The notes under the pieces were generated by a model. That model saw only the letters and a list, made by a program, of their open reading frames with translations. It did no database searches and had not been told where the DNA came from. Below, piece by piece: positions 54,713 through 63,786 of a stretch of DNA of 64,000 bases (position 1 is its first letter; each line of letters opens with the position of its first letter). A program made the translations under genes and the position numbers. The stretch comes from Pectobacterium sp. A5351 (GTDB taxonomy: Bacteria > Pseudomonadota > Gammaproteobacteria > Enterobacterales > Enterobacteriaceae), in contig NZ_CP116477.1 of NCBI RefSeq assembly GCF_028335745.1, positions 3,286,001 through 3,350,000 on the forward strand, in the 5' to 3' direction.

Positions 54713-55381
54713 ATGTTACTAGAAAATATTTTCATTGAAGGTGCACATTTTTCATCAAACATCGCTCAAGAGAAAATTTTCAGACAAATGTATGACAAAT
54801 TGGAATTTGACCCTTATGCAAATGGAAAAATAAGAAAGAGAGCCTATAGAAGATATACATTTACGGCAGAAAAAGGCTTAGTCGAAAGCAATAATTCAAC
54901 CTATTTCCAAACTTATGACTCAAATAATGTCGATGGTGGAAAGGATAGAGACTTCATCGACATCCCCGATGAAATAATTAATAACAATCTATTTAAAAAA
55001 ATATTATCAATTGATACCGAGCACATTATAAAAAAAACAAACCTACACCAATTTGATATAGGTGTGCACCCTATCCGATATGTCGCAACAGAAAAAAAAC
55101 CATCATATAGTTCACCTTTATGGTTACATAAAGACGATGAAGAGTTAGTCTTTTTACACTTTCTATCTAAATCAGAAAATGCTGTTGGTGGCGACTCTAT
55201 TATATCAAATGATGGTAAATCGATTAATCTTGTAAAGAATTTATCTACATTTATGGACACTATCGTCCTAACAAAAGAATTCTTCCATGCCGTCACACCA
55301 TTAGGATGTAATCAACCAGATAGCACTTCCTACAGAGATATCTTATTAGTTACACTGGAAAGCAGGGCACAGAAAAAATGA
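54713..55381 (+). CDS. 2-oxoglutarate/Fe(II) dioxygenase, amino-acid hydroxylase type
   Basis: 222 residues, 2OG-Fe_Oxy_2 family (relatives include L-isoleucine dioxygenase and BsmA). The iron triad is visible: LHKDDEE (His139, Asp141) and FFHAVTPLG (His192), and Arg208 in YRDILLVTLE can bind 2-oxoglutarate. Family members hydroxylate free aliphatic amino acids such as isoleucine or methionine. It is the first gene of a tight three-gene operon with an SDR and a LysE exporter and is much lower in GC than the flanking genes. The substrate is inferred, not shown. Confidence 0.85.
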   Translation: MLLENIFIEGAHFSSNIAQEKIFRQMYDKLEFDPYANGKIRKRAYRRYTFTAEKGLVESNNSTYFQTYDSNNVDGGKDRDFIDIPDEIINNNLFKKILSIDTEHIIKKTNLHQFDIGVHPIRYVATEKKPSYSSPLWLHKDDEELVFLHFLSKSENAVGGDSIISNDGKSINLVKNLSTFMDTIVLTKEFFHAVTPLGCNQPDSTSYRDILLVTLESRAQKK

Positions 55382-56082
55382 AGAAATTTATTATTTTCGG
55401 TGGCAGTAGTGGGATTGGTGAGAAAGTCGCCGAAGATCTGCTAATAAAAGGATATTCTGTTTTAGTTTTTGATAGAATTAAGCCGTCTAGCGATAAGGTT
55501 GATTTTGTCGAACTTGACTTAAGCAATCCAGAATCAATCGCCCCTCTTATTCAGAAAAGAATAAGCAATCATGTTTTTGATGGGTTAATATATTGCGCAG
55601 GAATTAGAGAAATATGCTCTCTAGATGAGTTATCATACGCTGAATGGAAAAAAGTGTTCAACGTAAATGTAGACTCATTTTTTTTAGCAGTGAAAACATG
55701 CCGACATAACTTGATTAAAAAAAGTAGTATCGTAAATATTTCATCCGTATCTGGCGTGTTAGGTGAGCCAAACAGAAGCGCATATGTATCCAGCAAACAC
55801 GCGTTAATTGGATTAACAAAATGCTTGGCCATTGAGCTTTCACCTTTAGAAATTAGAGTCAATTCAGTGGCTCCTGGTGTTATTAAAACACCATTAACCA
55901 ATGATTATTACCAAGACCATGTATTAATGGAGAAAGTGAACAACAATCACATAATGAAAAGAACCGGGGAAGTTGGAGAAGTTTCTGAAGCTATTCAGTT
56001 TTTACTATCAAGCAGATCATCATTTATAACTGGAAGTACACTTTTCGTTGATGGTGGATGGACTGCATTTAAGGATATATAA
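55378..56082 (+). CDS. Short-chain dehydrogenase, probable hydroxy-amino-acid oxidase
   Basis: 234 residues; start overlaps the dioxygenase stop (ATGA). Complete SDR motifs: FGGSSGIG (cofactor), YCAGIRE, NISSVSG (Ser123), YVSSK (Tyr136, Lys140) and FITGSTLFVDGGWT. The acidic residue after the second strand (VFDRIK) favours NAD. In the operon it would oxidise the hydroxyl added by the dioxygenase to a ketone, as hydroxyisoleucine dehydrogenase does in Bacillus. The role is inferred from position. Confidence 0.88.
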   Translation: MKKFIIFGGSSGIGEKVAEDLLIKGYSVLVFDRIKPSSDKVDFVELDLSNPESIAPLIQKRISNHVFDGLIYCAGIREICSLDELSYAEWKKVFNVNVDSFFLAVKTCRHNLIKKSSIVNISSVSGVLGEPNRSAYVSSKHALIGLTKCLAIELSPLEIRVNSVAPGVIKTPLTNDYYQDHVLMEKVNNNHIMKRTGEVGEVSEAIQFLLSSRSSFITGSTLFVDGGWTAFKDI

Positions 56083-56669
56083 TGGACATCAAATTCATAA
56101 TCAGTGCGTTACTCGTTAATTTACCCTTAGCCTTATCACCGGGGCCAACAAATATCCTCTGTCTGAGTATTGCGTCTGTTCAAGGTTTTAAGAAAACGCT
56201 AAAATTCATTGCTGGACTTCAGGTATTACCTTTCGTTTACTCTCTTATCATTGCGATCGGGGCAGAGGGGATCTTGAGCCATTTTGAAAACTTATCGTTA
56301 ATCGCAAAAATCCTTGGCAGTGTTTATATGTTATACTTAGCGATAAGCATGATCAGAGCAGACAGCTCCGTAAAAAAGAAAGAGAATATCAAAAGTGGTT
56401 TCATGCATGGTGTTTTTGCACAAGCAATCAACCCTAAGAATATAACCATAATAATAACAATATATTCACTATTTTCTAAGCAAGCGGAAGATTATCGTTA
56501 TGGCATAATGTTAGCAGTAATTATAACACTGTGTAATATGCTCTCGCACCTTTTATGGAGCTATTCAAGTGACGTTATCATAAAAAACAGTGGCAGTGCA
56601 TTAAGTAAAAACCAAGACAAAATATTTGGTATTTTATTATTAGTTGCAATTGTTTTTTTATGGTTTTAA
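56082..56669 (+). CDS. LysE/RhtB-family amino-acid exporter
   Basis: 195 residues, start overlapping the SDR stop by one base. About six membrane helices; the family signature NLPLALSPGPTNILCLSIAS is near the N-terminus and FAQAINPKNITIIITIYS in the middle. LysE and RhtB proteins export amino acids and analogues with the proton gradient. As the last gene of the cassette it probably exports the product, which would also protect the cell from it. Confidence 0.92.
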   Translation: MDIKFIISALLVNLPLALSPGPTNILCLSIASVQGFKKTLKFIAGLQVLPFVYSLIIAIGAEGILSHFENLSLIAKILGSVYMLYLAISMIRADSSVKKKENIKSGFMHGVFAQAINPKNITIIITIYSLFSKQAEDYRYGIMLAVIITLCNMLSHLLWSYSSDVIIKNSGSALSKNQDKIFGILLLVAIVFLWF

Positions 56670-56753
56670 TCGCAATATGACATCTATCCCTCTTCGGATT
56701 AGTTAGGGTATAAATGACCTTGTTTCTATGAAGAAGAGGGAACTGAACCTCCT

Positions 56754-58007
56754 TTAATTATAGGATAACACCATATTTCTGAGCGCACTTAATGCCAGCG
56801 CCACATCCGCCGTGGTCACGGACTCATCAGGATGGTGGCTAATGCCACCGCGACAGCGGACAAACAGCATCGCCACCGGCCAGCGTTCGGCGATGGCAAT
56901 CGCATCGTGCCCCGCGCCGCTCGGCAGCATCAGCGTTTTCCCCTGAACCTGCGTCACCGCCTCATTTAATACCGACTGCAACGCGGGATCGCAGCGGGTT
57001 GCAGCAATACGATAATATTCTTCGGCACTGAACTGGCAGCCGCGCTGGTGCGCGATAGCCTGCCCCAGCATCAGGAGTTTTTCCAGCAACGCATCCAGCG
57101 GTGCATCCTCCGGCCCGCGAATATCCAGCGTCATCTTCACTTCACCGGGGATGACGTTCGCCGCCCCCGGTAAACACTGCAACGTACCAAACGTCGCGAC
57201 CAGATGAGGATCACTTTCTCGCGTGACCCGCTCTGCCTGCGCCATCCAGTCCGCCGCTGCCGCCAGCGCATCCTGCCGCTGCGTCATCGGCACCGTGCCG
57301 GCATGTCCAGCCAGACCGAGGAAGGTACAGTTGAGCCGTCGCGCTCCGTTGATCGCGGTAACGACTCCCAGCGCCAGATCCTGTTGTTCCAGACACGGCC
57401 CCTGTTCGATGTGCAATTCCAGATAGGCGACAATATCACTAACTGGACGCGCCGCTTCCGCCACCTGAAGCGGATCCAACCCTGCAATGGTCAAGGCCTG
57501 CGCCACGCTGGTGCCTTCGGCATCCTGACAATCCAGCCAGTTCTCCGGCCAAGTGCCCGTCAACCCCCGACTACCGAGCAGGGTAATACCAAAGCGCGTG
57601 CCTTCCTCATCGCCGAAGCCAATAATCTCCAACGCCACAGGCAAACGAATGCCCTGTTGATGGAATGTGCGCACGACCTCAATTGCCGTCAGTACGCCCA
57701 GCATGCCGTCGTATCGTCCGGCATTGCGCACCGTATCCAGATGCGAACCAAGCAGCAGCGCTGGCGCATCCGGCGTGAGTCCGTCATAGCGACCACAAAT
57801 ATTGCCAACGCTATCCTGCCAGACGTTCATGCCCGCTTCGCGCATCCATTCCCCTACCAGCACATTGGCACGCAGGTGCTCCAGCGACAGATAAACGCGG
57901 GTCAACTGCCCAGGGGTTTCGCTGATTTCTGCCAGCGCATCACAGCGCAACATAATCTGTTCAGCCGCCGCGTGTGCCGCAACTGGTGACAGTAGAGGTT
58001 CACTCAT
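56754..58007 (-). CDS. hpxK: Allantoate amidohydrolase
   Basis: 417 residues, M20 family. The metal residues lie in LLGSHLDTVRNAGRYDG, GFGDEEGTRFG, LELHIEQGPCLE and, late, CRGGISHHPDESV; the dimer contact GLAGHAGTVPM is present. It hydrolyses allantoate to ureidoglycine, ammonia and carbon dioxide. Start overlaps the hpxJ stop (ATGA), and it ends a six-gene operon with an ABC transporter. Carbamoyl-amino-acid hydrolases are similar; context favours allantoate. Confidence 0.88.
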   Translation of the reverse strand: MSEPLLSPVAAHAAAEQIMLRCDALAEISETPGQLTRVYLSLEHLRANVLVGEWMREAGMNVWQDSVGNICGRYDGLTPDAPALLLGSHLDTVRNAGRYDGMLGVLTAIEVVRTFHQQGIRLPVALEIIGFGDEEGTRFGITLLGSRGLTGTWPENWLDCQDAEGTSVAQALTIAGLDPLQVAEAARPVSDIVAYLELHIEQGPCLEQQDLALGVVTAINGARRLNCTFLGLAGHAGTVPMTQRQDALAAAADWMAQAERVTRESDPHLVATFGTLQCLPGAANVIPGEVKMTLDIRGPEDAPLDALLEKLLMLGQAIAHQRGCQFSAEEYYRIAATRCDPALQSVLNEAVTQVQGKTLMLPSGAGHDAIAIAERWPVAMLFVRCRGGISHHPDESVTTADVALALSALRNMVLSYN

Positions 58008-59248
58008 GCACGCACCTCATTCGCCGCATAGCTATTCCACGCGGCCTGCAAGGCCTCACCCTGCACCGTGCGGAAGCCCAGCCGATTCAGCACCGCCTCC
58101 AGCGCCGTCAGCGTTTGCATCACACAGTCTTTACGCGCGTTATAGCCCATCGTGCCGATACGCCAGATCTTGCCCTCAAGCGGACCAAACGAGGTGCCGA
58201 TCTCAATGGCGAAATCTTCCAGCAGCAGCTTACGTACCTGTTCGCCGTGAACACCGTCAGGAATCACTACGCCCAGCACGTTATTCATTTTGTGTTTAAG
58301 ATTGCCAAAGGTTTCCAGTCCCATTCCCTGAATCCCCGCCACCAGCGCATTACCGTGCAGCGCATGGCGGGCAATGCTGCTATCCAACCCTTCTTCGAGG
58401 ATTGTTCGCGCGCACTCGCGTGCGGCAAACAGCATGCTCGTCGCTTCGGTGTGGTGATTCAGGCGCTCCGGCCCCCAGTAATCCATCACCATGCCCAGAT
58501 CAAAGTAGTTGGAATAGATCATCTCGTCATCGCCGTCCTGATGCGCGTCCGTTCGTATCCCCTGCTCCACACATTTACGACGGCGGATTACCGCCTCCAT
58601 CTGCGGACTCAGCGTGATCGGTGAACTGCCGGACGGCCCGCCGAGGCATTTCTGCAACCCTGCGGAAACCGCATCCAGTCCCCATTGATCCGTTTCCAGC
58701 GGGTTACCGCCGAAAGATGCGGTGGCATCGGTATAAAACAGTACGCCGTGACGGCGACAAATCTCGCCCAGTTCTTCCAGCGGTTGCAGCATGGTGGTCG
58801 AGGTATCGCCCTGCACCGTCAGCAACAGACGCGGGCGCACCGCCTTGATCGCCTCTTCGATCTGATCTGGCGAGAACACCTCGCCCCACGGAACCTCGAT
58901 GGTATGCACCTCAGCCCGACAGCGGCGGGCAATCTCACACAGCAGATGACCGAAACGACCAAACACCGGCACCAGCACTTTGTCGCCGGGGCGGATCGCC
59001 GACAGTAAAATCGCTTCGATCCCCGCACGCGAGGTGCCGTCCACCAACATCGTCCAGCGGTTTTCCGTGCGGAAAAGCTGACGATAGAGTGCCATGACCT
59101 GATTCATGTAGTTCGTCATCGCGGGGTCATACTGTCCAACCAATTGGCTGGCCATTGCCCGTAATACGCGCGGATCGGCGTTGATCGGCCCCGGCCCCAT
59201 CAGTAAGCGATGAGGAGGATTAATTTGCGCGTACAGTTCGCTGCTCAT
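58004..59248 (-). CDS. hpxJ: Ureidoglycine aminotransferase HpxJ
   Basis: 414 residues from the ATG at 59248 (MSSELYAQINPPHRLLMGPG), which has GGAG upstream. Class V aminotransferase: VDGTSRAGIEAILLS, TVQGDTSTTMLQPLEELGEI, YTDATASFGGNPLETDQWG and the PLP lysine in SAGLQKCLGGPSGSSP. The family includes PucG. It transfers the amino group of ureidoglycine to a keto acid such as glyoxylate, giving an oxalurate-type product. It lies between transporter genes and hpxK. Confidence 0.9.
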   Translation of the reverse strand: MSSELYAQINPPHRLLMGPGPINADPRVLRAMASQLVGQYDPAMTNYMNQVMALYRQLFRTENRWTMLVDGTSRAGIEAILLSAIRPGDKVLVPVFGRFGHLLCEIARRCRAEVHTIEVPWGEVFSPDQIEEAIKAVRPRLLLTVQGDTSTTMLQPLEELGEICRRHGVLFYTDATASFGGNPLETDQWGLDAVSAGLQKCLGGPSGSSPITLSPQMEAVIRRRKCVEQGIRTDAHQDGDDEMIYSNYFDLGMVMDYWGPERLNHHTEATSMLFAARECARTILEEGLDSSIARHALHGNALVAGIQGMGLETFGNLKHKMNNVLGVVIPDGVHGEQVRKLLLEDFAIEIGTSFGPLEGKIWRIGTMGYNARKDCVMQTLTALEAVLNRLGFRTVQGEALQAAWNSYAANEVRA

Positions 59249-59325
59249 GGTTATAGGCTCCAAATTCTTTCTTTAACGTTACTGGTCAGCTAATCGCATT
59301 CTTTCGTACGTGGCTAGTGCAAGCA

Positions 59326-60069
59326 TTACGCTTCCGATAGCCCTCGTACGGAGGCGATAAACTGTTTTAGTTCGCGGGTCTGCGGGTTAGCGAACAGCGT
59401 TTTGCTGTCGCCCTGCTCCCAAACGGTGCCCTGATGCATAAACACCACGCGGTCGCCCACTTCACGGGCAAAATTCATTTCATGCGTCACCAGAATCAGC
59501 GTCATGCCTTCAGCGGCCAACTGTTCCAACACCTTCAGCACTTCGCCGACTAATTCAGGATCGAGTGCCGAGGTAATTTCGTCACACAGCAGGACTTTGG
59601 GGTTCATCGCCAATGCGCGGGCAATCGCGACACGCTGCTGCTGGCCGCCCGACAGGTTGGCAGGATAGTAGTGAAGGCGCTCACCCAGCCCAACCTTGTT
59701 GAGCATCTTCTCACCCAGTTCACGGCACTCTGCCGCGCTTTTACCCAGCACGCGGCGCGGAGCCAGCATCACATTTTCCAGCGCCGTCATATGGGGGAAC
59801 AGATTGAAATTCTGGAACACCATCCCAACCGAGCGGCTGATTTCCCGCGCCTGTGAATCCCTGTCGGTAACCGTCATCCCGCCCAGCTTGATACTGCCGT
59901 CCTGATAGCCTTCCAGACCGTTCATACAGCGCAGGAGCGTGCTCTTACCGGAGCCGCTGCGCCCGATGATCGAGATGACTTCGCCCATTTCAATATCCAG
60001 ATCCACCCCTTTCAGGACATGGTTCTGGCCGTAATATTTTTGAACCTGATTAATGGTGATGAGCGGCAT
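59326..60069 (-). CDS. Polar amino-acid-type ABC transporter ATPase (HpxI-like)
   Basis: 247 residues. Walker A GRSGSGKST, signature LSGGQQQRVAIARALAMNPK, Walker B VLLCDEITSAL and switch His in LILVTHEM, all intact; HisP/GlnQ type. The start overlaps the end of the permease gene by 20 bp. It energises import by the two permeases and binding protein upstream. Substrate inferred from neighbours: allantoate or a related ureide. Confidence 0.95.
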   Translation of the reverse strand: MPLITINQVQKYYGQNHVLKGVDLDIEMGEVISIIGRSGSGKSTLLRCMNGLEGYQDGSIKLGGMTVTDRDSQAREISRSVGMVFQNFNLFPHMTALENVMLAPRRVLGKSAAECRELGEKMLNKVGLGERLHYYPANLSGGQQQRVAIARALAMNPKVLLCDEITSALDPELVGEVLKVLEQLAAEGMTLILVTHEMNFAREVGDRVVFMHQGTVWEQGDSKTLFANPQTRELKQFIASVRGLSEA

Positions 60070-60703
60070 TGAATTTCTTCTCCAGATAGCGGCTGTAGTA
60101 AGAGAGCGGATAGCACATCAGGAAGTAGCCCAGCGCCACCAATCCAAACACTTTAAACGGCTGATAGGTCACGTTATTCAGCATGGTTCCCGCCTTGGTC
60201 AGCTCAACAAAACCGATGATCGACGCCAGCGCGGTGCCTTTAATCACCTGTACGGAAAACCCCACCGTGGGCGCGATGGCGATACGCATCGCCTGCGGCG
60301 CAATCACCCGATAGAGCGTCTGGCCGAAGTCCAGCCCGAGACAGCGCGAGGCTTCCCACTGCCCTTTCGGCAAGGCTTCCACGCTGCCGCACCAGATATC
60401 CACCAGAAAGGCGCTGGTAAACAGCGTCAGCGCCAGCGCGGCTGCCGTCCACGGGCTGACATCGATACCGAACAGCGCCAGCCCGAAAAAGGCGAGGAAC
60501 AGTTGCATCAGCAGCGGCGTCCCCTGAAACAGTTCGGAATACAGTTGAACAAAGCGCGTCGGCCACTTGCGTTTGGTCAACCGCAGCAGCATCAGCGGAA
60601 ACGTCACCAGCGCACCGCCGATGAAGGCCGTCAGCGACAGCAACAGCGTCCAGCGCGCCGCCAGCAACAGGTTGCGCACAATATCCCAGTCGGTAAATGC
60701 CAT
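60050..60703 (-). CDS. ABC transporter permease, second subunit
   Basis: 217 residues from the ATG at 60703 (MAFTDWDIVRNLLLAARWTL); its start shares a base with the stop of the upstream permease (TAATG). HisM/GlnP type with about five membrane helices and the coupling loop region EASRCLGLDFGQTLYRVIAP. A longer upstream frame lies inside the neighbouring gene and is rejected. Confidence 0.93.
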   Translation of the reverse strand: MAFTDWDIVRNLLLAARWTLLLSLTAFIGGALVTFPLMLLRLTKRKWPTRFVQLYSELFQGTPLLMQLFLAFFGLALFGIDVSPWTAAALALTLFTSAFLVDIWCGSVEALPKGQWEASRCLGLDFGQTLYRVIAPQAMRIAIAPTVGFSVQVIKGTALASIIGFVELTKAGTMLNNVTYQPFKVFGLVALGYFLMCYPLSYYSRYLEKKFNAAHHH

Positions 60704-61368
60704 TATGACTGACTCCCTAAGAAACGCCGTCCCGCCAGCAGCAAGAGTTGCCGCATCAGGACAGACAGCGCCAGATAACACAGCGTGGTCGCCAGATACA
60801 CTTCAAAACTCAGAAAAGTACGGGACTGAATCAGGTTGGCAGCAAAAGTCAGCTCCTCATAAGACACCTGCGATACCACCGACGACCCCAGCATGACGAT
60901 GATGCATTGGCTGACCAGCGCCGGATAAATCCGCTGGAGCGCGGGCGGCAGAATTACACGTAAAAAGGTCTGCACCCGCGTCAGCCCCAGCACACGAGCC
61001 GCTTCCCACTGGCCTTTCGGCGTCACCTGAATCCCCGCACGGATAATCTCGGTACTGTACGCACCGAGGTTAATCAACATCGCCAACAGCGCGGCCTGCC
61101 CGGCGGTGAGCTTCCAGCCCAGACTCGGCAAGCCGAAGACGATAAAGAACAACTGCACCACAAACGGCGTATTGCGGATCAGCTCGATGTAGATTCCCCA
61201 CAGCCGACTCAGCAGGGTAGGCTTACCGCTACGTAAAGCTGCACCGCAGATACCGATGGCAATGCCGCCAAGGGTTGCCATTACCGTCAGCTCAATGGTG
61301 ACCCACAACCCCGCCAGCAGCTCAGGCCAGAACGGCAACAGCGCGGAAAAATTAAGCTGATAGGTCAT
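60703..61368 (-). CDS. ABC transporter permease, first subunit
   Basis: 221 residues, HisM/GlnP type. Membrane helices and the EAA-like loop GQWEAARVLGLTRVQTFLRV and ILPPALQRIYPALV are clear. It lies 12 bp after the binding-protein gene. A relic of a similar gene lies at 54166-54260. Confidence 0.93.
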   Translation of the reverse strand: MTYQLNFSALLPFWPELLAGLWVTIELTVMATLGGIAIGICGAALRSGKPTLLSRLWGIYIELIRNTPFVVQLFFIVFGLPSLGWKLTAGQAALLAMLINLGAYSTEIIRAGIQVTPKGQWEAARVLGLTRVQTFLRVILPPALQRIYPALVSQCIIVMLGSSVVSQVSYEELTFAANLIQSRTFLSFEVYLATTLCYLALSVLMRQLLLLAGRRFLGSQS

Positions 61369-61380
61369 GGCGCGCTCCCG

Positions 61381-62187
61381 TTACGCTTTGATGCTGGCTG
61401 GCAGCGGCGCTTTCAGCCATTTTTCTGACAGGCTATTAAGCGTGTCGTCTTTCAGCGCCTGTTCGATCAACGCATCGACTTTCGCTTTCAGCGCGGGCTC
61501 ATCTTTCTTCAGCCCGATGTAGCACGGTGAATCTTTCAGCATAAACTTCGCCACTGGCGCTTTCGTCGGGTTCTGCTCGGCGATAGCAGCAACGACCAGG
61601 TTACCGGTGGCGACATATTCCACCTGCCCGGACAGGTACGCCGACAACGTCGTGTTGTTATCTTCGTAGCGCTTAATCTGGGCAGCCTTCGGCGCGATAT
61701 CCGTCAGCACCATGTCTTCTACCGCACCGCGCGTCACGCCAATGCTTTTACCTTCCAGCGCATCAGACGATGTCAGCGTGCTGTCTTTTGGCCCGAATAC
61801 GCCCAGAAAGAACGGCGCGTAAGCGCGGCTGAAATCGATCACTTTTTCGCGCTCAGCATTTTTGCCCAGGCTGGAGATCACCAGATCAACTTTATTGGTT
61901 TGCAGATACGGTACGCGGTTGGCGCTGGTGACCGGCACCAGTTGCAACTTTAGTTTCATCTCTTTCGCCAGATAGCGGGCGATATCGATGTCATACCCCT
62001 GCGGTTGCAGATCTGTCCCTACCGATCCAAAGGGTGGGAAATCCTGCGGCACCGCAACGCGCAGCACACCGCGCTTCTCGATATCCTGCAACTGATCGGC
62101 CATTGCGCTACCGGCTTGAACCAGTAACATTGCCGCGCCCATCACCGCCAGTAACCCTTTTTTGATGCCCAGTTTATTGATCAACAT
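61381..62187 (-). CDS. Periplasmic binding protein of the ureide-type ABC transporter
   Basis: 268 residues with a signal peptide (about MLINKLGIKKGLLAVMGAAM to MADQ). SBP_bac_3 fold: VLRVAVPQDFPPFGSVGTDL, GYDIDIARYLAKEM, IGVTRGAVEDMVLTDIAP and SLSEKWLKAPLPA. First gene of the operon, behind a sigma-54 promoter. Ligand inferred as allantoate or related from hpxJ and hpxK. Confidence 0.92.
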   Translation of the reverse strand: MLINKLGIKKGLLAVMGAAMLLVQAGSAMADQLQDIEKRGVLRVAVPQDFPPFGSVGTDLQPQGYDIDIARYLAKEMKLKLQLVPVTSANRVPYLQTNKVDLVISSLGKNAEREKVIDFSRAYAPFFLGVFGPKDSTLTSSDALEGKSIGVTRGAVEDMVLTDIAPKAAQIKRYEDNNTTLSAYLSGQVEYVATGNLVVAAIAEQNPTKAPVAKFMLKDSPCYIGLKKDEPALKAKVDALIEQALKDDTLNSLSEKWLKAPLPASIKA

Positions 62188-62265
62188 CGTCTCTGCCCCC
62201 GGTTAGTGTAATTGAAACGAAAGATTCTTTAAAAACAAACACTGAAACTATCGTTGCAGATATTA

Positions 62266-62281
62266 AGCAAGGAGCATGCCA
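62266..62281 (-). promoter_or_regulatory. Sigma-54 promoter of the hpx transport operon
   Basis: On the minus strand TGGCAT-GCTCC-TTGCT matches the sigma-54 consensus TGGCAC-N5-TTGCA, with GG and GC at the required spacing. It lies 79 bp before the binding-protein start and fits nitrogen control. Confidence 0.8.
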
Positions 62282-62464
62282 GATTACGTGGTTACCCTTG
62301 ACTGTGAGGAACAACGTAGAAGGTCAAATGATTTTGCTAAAACAAGGCATAGCTATGGATATGAAATATTTGTGAAAAATTTCGTGCGTGATACTCAGGG
62401 CTGAACCTTATGGTTTTCATGCTTTATTCGCGTCAAAAATTACGCTGAGGTGAGCATGACCGCC

Positions 62465-62631
62465 GGATGAGCGGCATGGACGCCGCGAAAGTCAGCGCCG
62501 CGTCGGGAGCGCGTCGCTGACGGTCCGGGTTGCGGGCATGAACGCCGAAGGTACCGCGAAGCGGCGTGATTCCTCGCAAAAAGCCTGGGTTCATAGGGCA
62601 AGCGGCGTTTGAGCTGCCCTATGTCGGGCGT
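62465..62631. repeat. Structured dispersed repeat, copy 2
   Basis: Aligns with 49915-50078. Hairpins GCGGC/GCCGC (62471-62486), GTCAGCG/CGCTGAC (62491-62521), CCGC/GCGG (62554-62564) and CATAGGGC/GCCCTATG (62592-62623). It occupies the space between the NtrC-like sites and the sigma-54 promoter. Confidence 0.8.
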
Positions 62632-62709
62632 GGCGCTATGTCACAAAAATAATCCGGTTTTATCACGCCCGAAACAAGCCACATGACAGATAAGAACACC
62701 AATTAACTA

Positions 62710-62743
62710 GCACCATTTTAGTGCAATGGCACCATCCCAATGC
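62710..62743. promoter_or_regulatory. NtrC-like binding sites upstream of the hpx operon
   Basis: GCACCATTTTAGTGC (62710-62724) has the NtrC pattern GCAC-N7-GTGC exactly; GCACCATCCCAATGC (62729-62743) misses by one base. They lie about 430 bp before the sigma-54 promoter and directly after the hpxU stop codon. Confidence 0.6.
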
Positions 62744-62747
62744 ACCA

Positions 62748-63587
62748 TTAACGTTGCTCAAGCTCCTCCAGTTCACCATAAAGATCCGCGATCTGGTGGA
62801 TGCGCTGGCGTCCGTCATGCAGCATTTCATGTAATAACGCGTTGCTGATCACATTCACCAGACTCATGGCAGAGGAATAGCTATCAAACGCCGAGACGCT
62901 GTCCAGCGGGACGCACAATGACCAGGTTGCCTGCGACATCAACACGCCGACCTGTGGTTCGCACAGCAGCAGCACAGGCACACCGCGTTTTTGCAACTGC
63001 GACAGCAGCGGCTGAATCAGGCGCGGTCGGCGGCGAAAGGCCACCACAATGACGACATCCTGCGCGGTGAGATCCACCAACTCTTCGGATAGTGTCTGCC
63101 CCGGCTGCGCCAGCAGCGTGACCTGTTGGCGAATCTGGAGCAGTTGTTGCCGCAGGTGCAGCGCCACCGGATAACTGTTGCGCAGCCCAATCAGACACAG
63201 GCGCTGCGCCTGCATCAACGCCTGAACCACCGCACCAAACTGTGCTGGGTCAATCTGGTTAATCCACTGCGTCAGGTTTGCCATTTCCTGTTTGTAATGC
63301 CGCGCCAGCAGCGTATTGCCCTGCACGGCATCGCGGTTATCAGCCAGCGGCATCCCGCTCTGGCGCAGTGTTCTGAGTTCATCCCGCATGTCACGGTAGC
63401 TAGGGTAGCCCAATCGTTTGAACAAGCGACTGGCGGTCGCTTTGGAGACGCCGCTCAACCGCGCCAGCTCGGCGCTGTTGTAGCTAATCAGGTCGTCAAA
63501 GTGATCGAAGATGAAATCCGCGACGCGCTGCTCCTGCGGTGAAAGTTCGCCGTAACGATCCCGTAATCGTTCATCTATTTGCATCAT
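62748..63587 (-). CDS. hpxU: RpiR-family regulator HpxU
   Basis: 279 residues. N-terminal helix-turn-helix (LSPQEQRVADFIFDHFDDLI, LARLSGVSKATASRLFKRLG) and C-terminal SIS domain (LCLIGLRNSYPVALHL, TAQDVVIVVAFRRRPRLIQP), the RpiR layout. In Klebsiella a repressor of this type, HpxU, controls the allantoate genes. It lies between the transport operon and hpxW, divergent from the latter. The symbol follows that synteny. Confidence 0.8.
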   Translation of the reverse strand: MMQIDERLRDRYGELSPQEQRVADFIFDHFDDLISYNSAELARLSGVSKATASRLFKRLGYPSYRDMRDELRTLRQSGMPLADNRDAVQGNTLLARHYKQEMANLTQWINQIDPAQFGAVVQALMQAQRLCLIGLRNSYPVALHLRQQLLQIRQQVTLLAQPGQTLSEELVDLTAQDVVIVVAFRRRPRLIQPLLSQLQKRGVPVLLLCEPQVGVLMSQATWSLCVPLDSVSAFDSYSSAMSLVNVISNALLHEMLHDGRQRIHQIADLYGELEELEQR

Positions 63588-63786
63588 CGTCTCTCACCCA
63601 TTGCGCGTGCTGTAACGTTTGTTTCATGTCGCAGAACATAGCACAGGATTGTCGGGATGATACAGATACCTCTTCAGGAACCGCAGACAGACTTTCCACC
63701 GTACCGAAAAACTGGAACGCCGTTTGCTTATTGCTAGGGTTAATGGAGCAACTCACACTTACCTTACACAAAAAAGGAATCTTAAA

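Noticed and set aside
62728..62744. Sigma-54 promoter starting TGGCAC near 62728
   Set aside because: The GG and GC elements are two bases too far apart; the site at 62266-62281 has the right spacing.
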